Source of the DNA: Chara braunii
Taxonomy: Eukaryota > Streptophyta > Charophyceae > Charales > Characeae
DNA: 31,254 nucleotides
NCBI GenBank assembly: GCA_003427395.1
Contig: BFEA01000007.1
Span: 3,412,744-3,443,997 of the forward strand
Reading direction: 5' to 3'
The notes beneath the pieces were generated by a model. That model saw only the letters and a list, made by a program, of their open reading frames with translations, searched no databases and had not been told where the DNA came from. Below are positions 17,482-27,148 of this stretch, in pieces. The position numbers and the translations under genes were made by a program. Numbering within the stretch: position 1 is the stretch's first letter; each line of letters opens with the position of its first letter.

Positions 17482-18438
17482 CTGAGATGAACATTTTTTT
17501 TTTTAATTGGCAAGTCACCCAACCCGCCCATAAGTTTTTAAGCACCACCCGCCCTAAAAAAAAAAAAAAAAAAAAATCTCAAGGTGACCCAACCCACCCG
17601 AGTGTTTTTTTTGAAAATTTCCTCACACAACCAACCCGCCCGTCACCCGCAGAAAACCTTCATCCTGACCCACCCACACCCACGAGAACAAAATTACCCG
17701 CCCGCACCCGGTACCTAATTATTTTTTCACCCGCACCCTCCCATTCCCCATTGTCTCAGACTCTCAGTCCCTTTGAACATTTGCACACACCATAGCAACA
17801 TGACATCCTTGGATGCCGGCGCAAAACTTTGAAGCATCTCTGCGTGCGGAAATTCGAATCGCTCCACAAGTTTGAAATTGGGTAGTGAACCTAAGGCTTG
17901 CCACTTGTTGTGGTTAGGTTCGATTTCCCGTTGTTTTAATGGGAGTGAACATCCCGTTGTTTGGGCCGTGGTCCAACTCTCACCAGTAGAGCGTGACACA
18001 TTTTTTCAAGGAGGAGCCCAAATTTTGATTTCCCACAGGCGCGATTCTTTTTTTCGAGGATCACAACTTTTTTCCCCAGGGGCCCCAGGGTGGAGACTTT
18101 CCGTTTCCTGGGCCTCCAACCTTTGAAAGTTCACAGATGGATCGCAACTGGGAAATATGTATAAGGGGGTGGGGGTGGGGGTGGGGAGGAGGGCTCTTAT
18201 GGGTTGTCCTGGGTTTGTGGGTCAGGTGACCCAAGCCTAGTGCTCACCCGCTTGTCACCCACCCATTCGGGTGACCCTGACCTTACATTGACCCGCCCGT
18301 CACCCACCCAGGCTTGCGCGTCTAGACCCACCCTCATCCCACCCATGCCAGCTTATCAAGACACACACCTGACCCAAATCCTCGTGGGTGGGGTGGGTGC
18401 GGGTGGGTGCGGGTCTGGGTACCCGTTGCTCATCTCTG
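17482..18438. mobile_element. Candidate hAT-like non-autonomous DNA transposon
   Basis: The left end CTGAGATGAAC (17482-17492) and right end GCTCATCTCTG (18428-18438) are inverted with 9 of 11 matches. Flanks CCTTTCGC (17474-17481) and CCTTCCGC (18439-18446) agree at 7 of 8, the target-duplication length of hAT elements. The right end read inward, CAGAGATGAGCAACGGG, resembles plant Ac/hAT termini of the CAGGGATGGCAACGGG type. Both subterminal regions are dense in ACCCGCCC and GGTGACCC words. No transposase is encoded. The inverted repeat is short, and CTGAGATGAAC also occurs at 17167, so the left border is less certain than the right. Confidence 0.5.
18165..18193 (+). repeat. G-quadruplex-type run
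   Basis: GGGGGT is repeated three times, then GGGGAGGAGGG, inside the candidate hAT-like element. Four or more adjacent G-tracts of at least four would allow an intramolecular quadruplex. Confidence 0.7.
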
Positions 18439-18446
18439 CCTTCCGC

Positions 18447-19366
18447 CCCACGTGTGCAGTGACGTCCAACAGCCACGCAACGTGACCTGCGGATCGTGCC
18501 CACGACTGAGCTTAACTCACTACTGCGACAGCAACAAGAGCATCACACTCACCTATGGCGTCCATGACGAAGGAACAGATCACCGATGCCGAGATCAATG
18601 CCCATGCCGCAAGCACACCAACCTCCCCCTTCCCTCTCCACCCCACGTAATTTTAATACCAGGCTTCTCCTAACAGACATATGCGCCCCCACCCCCTACC
18701 ATAGCTATCTATCACACTCACCGTCACCCTGGCACATATCTGTCAAAAGTCCCTAATCTCCCTCTTGCTCCCCCACCTCCTCAATATACCCCCTTACTCC
18801 TATCCAATGGCACAGGACGGAATACTCCTCCTCTCCAGGCAATTGGGCCAGACGAAGAAGAATGCCCCCCGCCATAGCCATTCATCCCTCTCAAACCCCG
18901 CTGTCTCCGAGTGCTTGTGCTCCCCCCTCCCCCTAATAAGCACTAGGCTGACGCCTCTCCACCTCCGACCTCCCTCTAATGAGCTGTTCATGGCGCGAAC
19001 AGCGAAAAGCGCTTCAGGGATGCACCACTCCTTCTCACAATATGGCAATTGGGCCTAACAGAGAAGGCTTCCTCCGCTATCTACTCTTCCCCCTCATTTT
19101 CCCCTGCTCTATTTGTATCTTCTTCGTTAATTTCTGCATTCCTTCCTTCTTCTCTCCTATTGGACCCTACCGGCTGCATGCTAATTATGGACAATAATGA
19201 GGTGACTAAATGACTGTTTGCATCAATCTGTGTACTAACGAGGTGACCCATCCGACTGTGTAGATGGTTAAAAGCAAAATGCTTATTGATATGTTGAATT
19301 GAATAATGTTGTGCAGCCCTGTTCCCAGATAATCTGGGTTGTTATATTGCAATGCAATATTGTTTT

Positions 19367-19367
<1 letters not shown>
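18447..19367. other. No recognisable gene
   Basis: Pyrimidine-leaning DNA on the plus strand with frames at 18407-18673 and 18765-19058 that show no family motif. I see no repeat structure beyond short runs. Confidence 0.5.

Positions 19368-19399
<32 letters not shown>
19368..19399 (+). repeat. CA dinucleotide microsatellite
   Basis: An uninterrupted CA run of about 16 units, grading into CAAACACAAGCAC. Confidence 0.95.
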
Positions 19400-19405
<6 letters not shown>

Positions 19406-19446
19406 AGCACAAACTCACGCGTTAAACTTTGTGTTTTTTTTTTAAT

Positions 19447-19482
19447 TATCAATCAATCAATCAGTCAATCAACCAACCAATC

Positions 19483-19517
<35 letters not shown>
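19447..19517 (+). repeat. AATC tetranucleotide microsatellite
   Basis: Units of AATC with a few variants (AGTC, AACC, ACAATC) in the middle; the right third is perfect. Very AT-rich DNA with long A and T runs continues to about 19860. Confidence 0.95.
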
Positions 19518-19931
19518 GCATATGTGTCTGTGAAAAACGAAAAAAAAGAAGGAAAAAAAATAGATATCTTTCTTAAGTTTTTTTCCTTTTATATTTGCAT
19601 CTGTCGGTAAAAAAAAGAATCAAAGATACATGTGCACCATGTTTATCCGACCACCAATCAGATAATAAAATAATAATAAAAGAAAAAAATCCCTTTTTTT
19701 AGTATGTTTCTTTTGATTTCAATACTTGTTTTTTCGTTTTCTATTTTTAAAAGATAACAAAAAATGTCGAAATCCAAAAAAAGAAAAGGGGTTATAGGGA
19801 TTTTCAAACCCTACAACCTTTTTTTTTTGTTTTTCCTATTTTCCTGGGAAATAAAAATACTGTAAGTTTCCTGGCCGCACTCGCGGTCGGGCTGGCGGTC
19901 ACAATCCCAACCGCATGAGGTCAGCGGCCCC

Positions 19932-19945
19932 GCGGTCATGACCGC
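19932..19945. repeat. Perfect palindrome GCGGTCATGACCGC
   Basis: 14 bp, with CCCC before and AGGGG after, so a longer hairpin with one bulged A is possible. GCGGTC also occurs upstream at about 19882 and GGCGGTCAC at about 19894. Confidence 0.7.
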
Positions 19946-20023
19946 AGGGGATACATAGCATCAGATGTACATCATGTGGTAAGCACCTTTGTCTCCGAAT
20001 GTTTGTGTGCAGGTTGCTAGGAT

Positions 20024-20347
20024 GTGGATGCTTTTGCAACAGACTGGTCCTCGTTTTCAGAGGAATCTTATATGTGGCTCTTTCCCCCAACAGTGTTGAT
20101 CAACCCAGTCATCAGAAGAATGAAACATTTTGGAGGGGAATACCTCCTGATCACCCCAAGTTCCTCAAGGCCTGCATGGTTCCCTGCCATCGTCAAAATG
20201 AAGATCATCAAGCAACTGCGCATCTTCTTGCTGGCCCAGCAGAAGAGTGCCACTTGGCACCCCCAACCCGGCTTTATTCCGACGGACCGCAAGAAGCATA
20301 TCCTTACCGAGAAGAACCTCGGGTATGGCAACTATAACCATAACTGA
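20024..20347 (+). pseudogene. RNase H-like C-terminal fragment of a DIRS/YR-type retrotransposon
   Basis: The frame reads DAFATDWSSFSEESYMWLFP, then PTVLINPVIRRM, YLLITPS and AWFPAI. The order DAF..DW, Y.FPP..LI, L..P and .WFP is what I know from the end of the RT/RNase H polyprotein of DIRS-like elements. No RT motif is found upstream, where an in-frame stop occurs three codons before DAF and low-complexity DNA follows, so the gene is 5'-truncated. Its stop (20345-20347) lies inside the 3' end of a tyrosine recombinase on the other strand (44-bp convergent overlap). The assignment rests on this short block plus that neighbour. Confidence 0.6.
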
Positions 20348-21224
20348 CAAATGAGGAGAAACTCTTCCAGCTGCCTTGGTTGAGCATCCTCTCCAGACTT
20401 CACCCTTTTCTTATCCCTTCGTGTACTCCACCTACTCGAAAACTGTGGCTGCTTCCTGCTTTTCTGGCTCACTGCAGCCAATCCTTCAATCGATTATTGA
20501 CAGTCCTAAGCGTCAAGATACCTTTAGTCTCCACAGTTAGAAAAATGGCACCTTCAAGCTCGGCCCCCGGCGGCGGTAGCAAACACGTAGCTCCTCATAA
20601 AGCTCTAAGAAAGTCTCACACTACTGTCTGGCTCCTCAAAGTTCACCACAACAGACTTGCTCCGTCTTTGGGTTTTCGTATGACTTGGCTGAGCCAACCG
20701 GGCTTCCACATCTACCTCCGAACTTCTGAGTCTCAATCCTTGCCCCCCCCCCGTTGCCAACTCTCCCACAAATACCGCATTATGCATAGATCACACAAGG
20801 ACTCCGCATACCGCCACCCCTTCTGAGTCTGCATCTTCCTCCTTACTGCATCCCGCTGAAATTTCATCTTATCCCGCGGCATTGCGGGCGCTTGCTCCTC
20901 AAAGACTCCATGATTAATGGCATAATTCTGATAAGCACGACGGTACATGCGAATCTTGACTGATCCACAGGGATTCTGCGACCCCTCGCGACCAAGGAAC
21001 TTGAAGCAGGAGCTAAGGCAACTGAGGCTCCCTTCCACTGTACTTGCATCAGCAAAGGGCTGACCATCCTTGTCTCTGGTTCCAGAGCGAGTTTGCAACT
21101 CAGCCAGCCAGCACCCCTCGAAGAATGCCAGAACATCAAAGTTGCTGCAATCCTGCAGCCCGCAACCAACTTGTTGACTTCCAGCCAGCAAATCAAACTC
21201 CAAAGATACTGCGACCAGCTCCAT
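20304..21224 (-). pseudogene. Tyrosine recombinase of a Kangaroo/PAT-like DIRS retrotransposon
   Basis: From 21224, 163 codons carry the SAM-like core-binding domain: VGCGLQDCSNFDVLAFFEG, then STVEGSLSCLSSCFKFLGRE, NPCGSVKIRMY and GVFEEQAPAM. The catalytic start is YLWESWQRG (first Arg). A frameshift at the C10 run 20743-20752 moves the reading to PSHTKTQRRSK (beta-hairpin Lys). Further shifts and stops lead to HSFR (HxxR box, 20436-20447), then GSWKS (Trp codon 20367-20369) and Tyr at 20340-20342. Tyr follows Trp by nine residues, the canonical GHxx...Y spacing. A TGA lies at 20400-20402. Such enzymes insert circular cDNA of DIRS-like elements. Convergence with RNase H matches what I recall of Volvox Kangaroo. 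Confidence 0.78.
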
Positions 21225-21420
21225 ACTGTGCTATCAGCTCAACTCCACCGAGAAGGCCAGAAGCAGAGGAGGCAGCCGGGGCTTTCACAGTCTGAAAAGC
21301 AGCTGCGAGACTGTGCCCCAACGTGCGCTCCAACCACCATTGTCTGCAAACGAGATTGACATTTCATCTTCATTTCAATTTCAACTTTGCTCGAAAGATG
21401 GCGAAATTTGGGTTGGGGTG

Positions 21421-21539
21421 GAGGTGCTGGGCCTCAGCAGGCCAAGTGTTCTTATGGAAGGATGTCCTTTCCATTCATCTGAGTTATTCAATTATGTTTA
21501 AACCAGCAAATTATTTTATTCTTTTAAATCTGTGTTTAT
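21421..21539 (+). repeat. 119-bp direct repeat, copy 1 (B1-like)
   Basis: Pairs with 21961-22079 at a constant 540-bp offset without gaps; about a dozen differences by eye, the right half (GAGTTATTCAATTATGTTTA onward) nearly identical. It lies just upstream of the recombinase start, the position of B1 in the split direct repeats (A1...B1-A2-B2) of PAT/Kangaroo elements. Confidence 0.85.
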
Positions 21540-21689
21540 CTATCTTTTGCAAGATTGTGTGAGATTGCCTGAACATGCCCTCAGAACATCATTAGAGGGC
21601 ACGTCTTGGGCCCATTGACTTGCTGAGAGTTTGGGCGCCAATTCAGGAACTCCGGAAGACTGACGTGCGATAGCCAGCGGAGTAGAAAC

Positions 21690-21947
21690 TTACTGCGGGT
21701 CCGCCACTGGGCCCAGTAGCTGGGCCATTTCTAGAGGAGGCATAGCAGTAGTCTCCATCTTTGCTATTTGCGGCTGCTCCCCTTGGAAAGCCAATGCGTG
21801 TGGCGCTTGAGTCCCTCCACTCGATTGCAGTACAGCAACCGCGTTCCGGTACCTGCGGCACACGAGTTTGGACTTAGTCTCCATGGAGATCCTCTTCCTA
21901 TTCTTGGTGTGAACCGAGTACTGGTTTGTTTTTGACGGCTCCCAACT
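21690..21947 (-). CDS. Unrecognised short reading frame between the direct repeats
   Basis: The frame is open on the minus strand from about 21947. It includes a Met at 21884 that starts METKSKLVCRRYRNAVAVLQ and ends LLGPVADPQ at a TAA. I do not recognise the product. It has a basic start and ordinary composition, reads on the recombinase strand and lies upstream of it, so it could be an N-terminal relic of that gene or a separate small gene of the element. It may also be chance. Confidence 0.25.
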   Translation of the reverse strand, partial: SWEPSKTNQYSVHTKNRKRISMETKSKLVCRRYRNAVAVLQSSGGTQAPHALAFQGEQPQIAKMETTAMPPLEMAQLLGPVADPQ

Positions 21948-21960
21948 GCCCCATTTTCCC

Positions 21961-22079
21961 GCGGTGTTGGGCCTTAGCAGGCCAACTGTTCTTATGGAAT
22001 GATCTCCTTTTCATCTATCTGAGTTATTCAATTATGTTTAAACCAGCAAATTATTTTATACTTTTAAATCTGTGTTTAT
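21961..22079 (+). repeat. 119-bp direct repeat, copy 2 (B2-like), cut by element 2
   Basis: Partner of 21421-21539. It stops one base before the 5' LTR of element 2 at 22081, so its right end was probably removed or displaced by that insertion, and the original repeat may have been longer. The 21540-21960 segment between the copies would be A2. Confidence 0.85.
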
Positions 22080-22080
22080 G

Positions 22081-23253
22081 TGAGGATTGGCCCCTTATTG
22101 CGGCCTTGCCAACATGCATATGTTCTGGGCTAAGGTCCCCAGCAAGCCTCATGCCCGCCCTAAGTGAAGGCGGGCCAGAATATCCACGAGAGGCCTTTCT
22201 TTCAGCATTTTGAGAAATGGGTATCAGACAGTTGCAGCACGCCAGTTGGTTGGAGTGCATCGTGAAGCCCAGACTCCTGCAGAAGCAGTTGAGCCCAGGG
22301 CCTCAGTTGGTTGAGCCCTGGGCACAAGCCAGGGGAGGCCGACACATCACACATTGGACGCTGGCCAATNCCTGCAGAAGCAGTTGAGCCCAGGGCCTCA
22401 GTTGGTTGAGCCCTGGGCACAAGCCAGGGGAGGCCGACACATCACACATTGGACGCTGGCCAATCAAAAAGCAGCGTTGTCGTCGTAGAGGCCGAGCGTA
22501 CCAATGGGAAACCGGCCCGCTATCTGAATCTGGACATCGGCCCTGGGCTGACGGGTGCAACTGTAAAAGTCTGGGCCCCATCTGCATTGGGCCTGGACAC
22601 AGATACCGGGGCCCAGTCGCAGGCTAGAGGAGCCGCACACGCGCCTACCACGGCATAGAGGCAGTCTGGGCGCAGGGGAAAAGGATCTTGGCCGGTGCAG
22701 CATTGTCGGCATGCTGCTGCATTGTGTAGCGAGCGCGTGCATGCTGCGCTAGGTGCTCAAGCGCGCAAGCGGGCGCAGAGGTGTGGGGCGCTGCAGGGCA
22801 GCGAGTGCCGGCAGCCATAGCCGGGCTGCTGGGCGCAGTGAGAGGTAGGGAGGCGAAGGTGGTCTTCGGGAAGGAGGCACGAGAGTGGGGAGACGGGATA
22901 AGAGTGGGGAGCAACATAGGTACTTACCTGGCGTGGAGAGAGGAGGTCGGGATTGGTGTTGACGTCAAGCACGCTGGTCTTCAAGTCGTCTGGTTGTGAT
23001 CATGCTGTAGTTATAGCTGTAGAGAGTAGTGTAGGTAGGGCGCCAGCGCCATTCAGAGAGAGAGCTACATTGGGTTCTGTTGTTGGTGTGGCCCTACGGG
23101 CTGGGACATTGACCTCACGATTCTGCTGTATTCGTTCTCATATGAATGGTTTCTTGGTTCCAATGTGCCATCTGCTCTTTGTTTGACTACTTGGACTTCA
23201 GCATGATTTGCAATTTGGATTTCTGTACTTCGCTCACATTCATGTTCCTTGCA
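22081..23253 (+). repeat. 5' LTR of element 2
   Basis: Opens TGAGGATTGG and closes TTCCTTGCA, followed by ATT and the primer site. Bases 22081-22924 align with 30128-30966 with few differences. It contains a 94-bp duplication around a single N (22276-22464), probably artificial, so the true length may be about 1078 bp. Only the 3' third (22925-23253) has no partner in the window. Confidence 0.92.
22276..22464. repeat. 94-bp perfect tandem duplication around one N (LTR 5')
   Basis: 22276-22369 and 22371-22464 are identical and separated by a single N at 22370. This is typical of two contig ends that overlap but were joined by a scaffolder instead of merged. The same structure occurs at the same place in the 3' LTR. 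Confidence 0.9.
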
Positions 23254-23256
23254 ATT

Positions 23257-23268
23257 TGGTATCAGAGC
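23257..23268 (+). other. Primer binding site, initiator tRNA-Met
   Basis: TGGTATCAGAGC exactly, three bases after the LTR end, complementary to the 3' end of initiator tRNA-Met. It sets the LTR boundary and the plus-strand sense of element 2. Confidence 0.95.
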
Positions 23269-24559
23269 TGGTTCGATTCGCCGCTTACCTTGTGCGCTGG
23301 CGACATACAGACTTGGTGCGTTGACGATGCTCCTTCGCAGTTGGTGCTTGTGACGTCAAGCGAAATAGCGCACGACCCAGGTAGAGGGGTGCGCGCTGGA
23401 TGGCTATACAGCTTGGGACGCTGTGGCGACAGCGGAATGTATGTATGGTGATGAGAGCATGCTGATGTGGCATTTGGCTGAGGTGGCACTGCATTGCATT
23501 GTGGGTGGTACCGAGGCTACGACCGGTCATCAAATGCACATTCAGCTCAATTGCTGAGGAATCTGTGGTTGGGGGCAGCTATCTTTAGGTACGTTGTTTC
23601 CTTACCTTATCTACCCTCTCAATCTCTTCTTACCGCGAGGAAGTGAGTCCAACTTGAGAGTCCTCTCTTTTTGGTGCGGTGTCGTGAGCGCTCTACCTTG
23701 AGAGACGACAATCTTCCCGGTGGCGCATCTGAAAGGAGAAAGGCCAGGTGCCTTTGAAGGGCCCTGGTCGAAGTACGTGGGTCACGATCTCCATGCCAAC
23801 CCAATGGGATTAGTACACGCATGCGATGGCTGCTTTGTCCATTGAGGCTCTTTGCTGCGTTGATACAGGGGTGTGCAGACTGAACAGGCTTATGCAGACG
23901 CTCCCTGACCGTCTATAAACATTTTTGGTTGGGGTTCCGAACTGTCCACTGGCTGTGATCGTCGTCTTGTTGGCGACGTTAAATAATTCCTGAGCGACCT
24001 TGGGGGCTGTCCTTAAATTGCCTCTTGATCAGCCAGATCAGTCGGACGTACGGCTCGTTGCACGCGAGGATAAATAACGGGCAAGCCTGGTCATAAGCAT
24101 ACACCTAGGGCACAGGGGTGGGCCGACATTCCACACCTAAGACATTGTTGCTCATTGATGCTCATCGGTATGTTGGATTGAGGGGAGGGGAGGTTCCAAT
24201 TGGTGCTCAACTCAGTCAATTGTAAACACAACCATTTCCACTGTTCATACATCTGCAACATAATTTAGTTTTACTTTTGATTAGTTGGTTGACAGACTGC
24301 TACTACCTCACAGACAGCTCAGTTTAGGACTGTAGTATACTACCATCGCCAGTTCTATGCAAAGCTTCTGTAAGTGAACTAATCTGGATAAAATTAGATT
24401 ATGTGAACAGTCTTTGTGAATGTTGCAGGTTGCCACTTGATCGGTTAAGTAGGGGACCTGCCGGACACATTTATTTTTAGAAAATAAGGTGTCGGTCAGA
24501 CACATGCTGTGGTAGGACTCCAGCAGGGAGTTGTAGTGCAGATAGTGTTTGCCTAGCTG
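23269..24559 (+). other. 5' leader of element 2
   Basis: No coding sequence recognised. At 23456-23471 it contains AGCATGCTGATGTGGC, which also occurs in the 34-bp minisatellite (for example 5378-5393). The leader is otherwise of ordinary composition. Confidence 0.7.
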
Positions 24560-26441
24560 ATGAGTGGGTCAGACTCCGATGAGGGTAGAGTTGACGATAC
24601 GAGGCTGACACGTTCGAGATCATGTAGGGTCCCGTACGTATTTCAGTTCCTACAGTCGGGAGACGAAAGACGGCTTCGTGTCGAAGTTAGAGCCCGTGCT
24701 TACGCAGCAGCCAGGGAAGCAGCACTAACTGCAAGTCAGGCGTTAGCAGCAGCAAATGCCGCAACTAGGGAACAGGCAACAGCAACGGCCAGCGCAGCAG
24801 CAATGGCTACCGCCGCAACATCCTCAACTGCATCCTCGTCTGGGACCCAATTGGGAATGCCCCATGGGCCCACGGGTACTTCTGGATCAGTAGGTTCCAG
24901 TCACTCCACTAGTCAAATGACGGGTTCGCAGCTCAGTCCGTTGACCCCACGCGGGAGGGAGCTACAAGAGCTCCAACAAGTTGAGAGGATCCGCACACGG
25001 TTAGAGAGGGAACTGAAGCAAGCTACCAATATAAAAAATGAGATTATAAATAGAACAACCAGGCTAGATACATTTGAGGCAGACAAAGCTGCATTAGAGG
25101 AGTTAGATGATTCAACAATGTTTGACGCAATGAAAGTGTTAAGGTCCAGCATACTGTCACTGCATGCGTATGTAGACAGCAGGCTGGACTTCATGCAGAA
25201 CTCCTTGGACCAAATCTTGGACCTTTTGCAAAGGCTAGGATTACGGCCAGCAGCACAGTCGCCGTTGTCGTTGACGGCGATGTCAAGCCCCTTTCCGATA
25301 CAAACTGGCACACAACCAAGTGGTACGTCTGCAGCAGCTGCACAGACTGTTGCTTCTACTTCTTCTGGTCCAGCGGCTGGAGCTACACCACAGCCGCAAC
25401 AATTTATTCCACCGCAGGGACGACAGAAAAGTCCATGGTACCCAAAGACCCCGATGAAGCCACCCCTTGCTTTCTCCGGTGAGAAGAAGGATGAGGAACT
25501 CAACACTTGGTTGAGGACGGTTTCGATGTGGGTAAGGGCAAAGAGGACGTTGCAGGAGGAGGAGGTGATTACTGTTGCATCTTACCTTGAGGGTAAGGCA
25601 GCCAAATGGCTGGATGGGATAGTAGCTAAGACCGGGTTCGGACAACGCATGGCAGACTGGGGTAAAACCCTCACTTTAGAAGAGTTCTGGATATGGTAGA
25701 AGCTCGCTGGCATAATCCGCAGCAGGCACAAATTGCCACTGATGCAATGCTCAGACTGGACCAGAGAAGGTACAAGTCTGTCAAAGAACTGATGTCTACC
25801 GTAGAGAACCTCATCGTCATTCCTGGGATACGCTACGATGACCAGGTCTTATTGACCATGTTTCTGAGGTGTCTGCCCGAGAATCTCAAAACCTTACTGG
25901 CCAGCGAGGCTCGCCTCGAGTATCATTCTTTTAAGACCTTCTGTAGAAATGCCTTAGACTTGGAGGCTACCCTAGGAAGTGCTCAACCTACTCCAGTAGA
26001 CGGGAGGAAGAAGAAGAGTCCACAGGAATGGAAAAAGAAGGGTAGTAGATTGATGATGGTTGAGTCCGATGGGACTCAAACTGAAATCGAGGAACTCACC
26101 GACCTGATGGACAGCTCAGAGTACGACGGCGAGGAGATCGTTGAGGGTAGCACCCTCGCCGCAGTAGTCAAGGTAAAGGCAGGTGGCGGCGGAAAAGGCG
26201 GCCATCAAAAGAGTCAATGGCAGACCGCCTCCAATCAGTCCAAAATAGCAGATTGGGTTGAGGTAGTTCTTGATCAGGAAGTGTGGCGGGACCGCCGAGT
26301 GCGTGGTGTTTGCATCAACTGTGGTGAATACGGACACACCAGTATAAATGCAAGAACGCAAAGGTCACGCAGAAGATACCCCCTAAGGGAGGGGTGCCTT
26401 CTTCCCTGTCTGGGACCAGTTCCAGTTCGGCAAACACTTGA
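24560..26441 (+). pseudogene. Gag with CCHC zinc knuckle, element 2 (frameshifted)
   Basis: The first frame (24560-25699) opens MSGSDSDEGRVDDTRLTRSR. It has an Ala-rich segment (residues 45-95), a coiled-coil-like region (about 135-235: ELQELQQVERIRTRLERELK) and the start of the capsid domain (AFSGEKKDEELNTWLRTV). A one-base loss near 25687 shifts it to the frame from 25693 (MVEARWHNPQQAQIATDAML), which completes the capsid. The knuckle reads CINCGEYGHTS and is then broken by a second shift near 26345, so the last Cys lies in the next frame (KCKNAKVTQK). That frame ends at TGA 26439-26441. Gag forms the particle and binds element RNA. Confidence 0.88.
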
Positions 26442-27129
26442 GCCTGGTGGAAGTTTTAGCTGCTTCTACTCATGGTGAAGTGGGACAGATACCCTCCCCA
26501 CTTCATGAGATGGCCACAACTAATGACTCTTCAGTTACCCCCCAGACACATCCAAACCAAACCATGCTCTGTACGTTGGATGTGTCTGAAGCCTTAAAGG
26601 ACTTACACAGCGAATGGTCGAATAGTAATCCACGCAAGTCCTGGGTGGCACTAAGTGCAAGTCCTAGAGGGGAACATTTCGTAGTGGAGGTTGTTGTAGG
26701 AGGCCGCAAATGTGGTGCCTTCGTAGACATCGGCTCCACCCGGAATTTTATAAGTCGCGACTGTTTGGAAAGGCTGCGCCTAGAGGACCAGGTGCAACAC
26801 CTAATAGACCAGTAGCATCTACTTTGGCAAATAAGGAGCGCATGGTTGTCACATACTATGTCAAGGATGTAGTCTGCACCTTCTCCTATGGAGGAGGGGA
26901 ACTTAATCACAAGATTTCGTTCCTGGTTAGCGACGACTTACCATTTGATATGCTGTTAGGAATGTACTACCTTGAGGTTGCCAACCCCCAGTTTGACTGG
27001 GACAAGAAGGTGCTCAAGCATGAGTTGCCTGATGGAAGGACCGTGAGACTGGCCAAGTATAAGGCTAGTAGGTTACTAGAATCCTACGAGTGTTTGTGCG
27101 CATCAGCATTCTACAATAAATATAAATAA
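26387..27129 (+). pseudogene. Retropepsin-like protease, element 2
   Basis: The pol frame opens at 26387, overlapping the gag end by 55 bases in the -1 phase. It contains VEVVVGGRKCGAFVDIGSTR: the catalytic Asp is kept, but the D-S/T-G triad reads D-I-G. A frameshift near 26805 moves to the frame carrying the second half, KISFLVSDDLPFDMLLGMYY and FDWDKKVL. That frame ends at 27129 with a short Lys/Tyr tail. The protease would cleave the Gag-Pol polyprotein. Confidence 0.85.
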
Positions 27130-27148
27130 ATAAAACCAAGAGGAGGGT

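Noticed and set aside
16992-17795. 267-codon plus-strand frame as a host gene
   Set aside because: Low-complexity T/P/S/R-rich product in C/A-rich DNA where stops are rare. It runs through A- and T-homopolymers and across the left border of the candidate hAT-like element.
20380-20826. 148-codon plus-strand frame
   Set aside because: Antisense of the tyrosine recombinase catalytic half, which has the HSFR, GSWK and Tyr pattern on the minus strand.
22406-22627. Small conserved protein present twice (22406 and 30453)
   Set aside because: The two frames are the same region of the two LTRs of element 2; similarity is due to LTR duplication.
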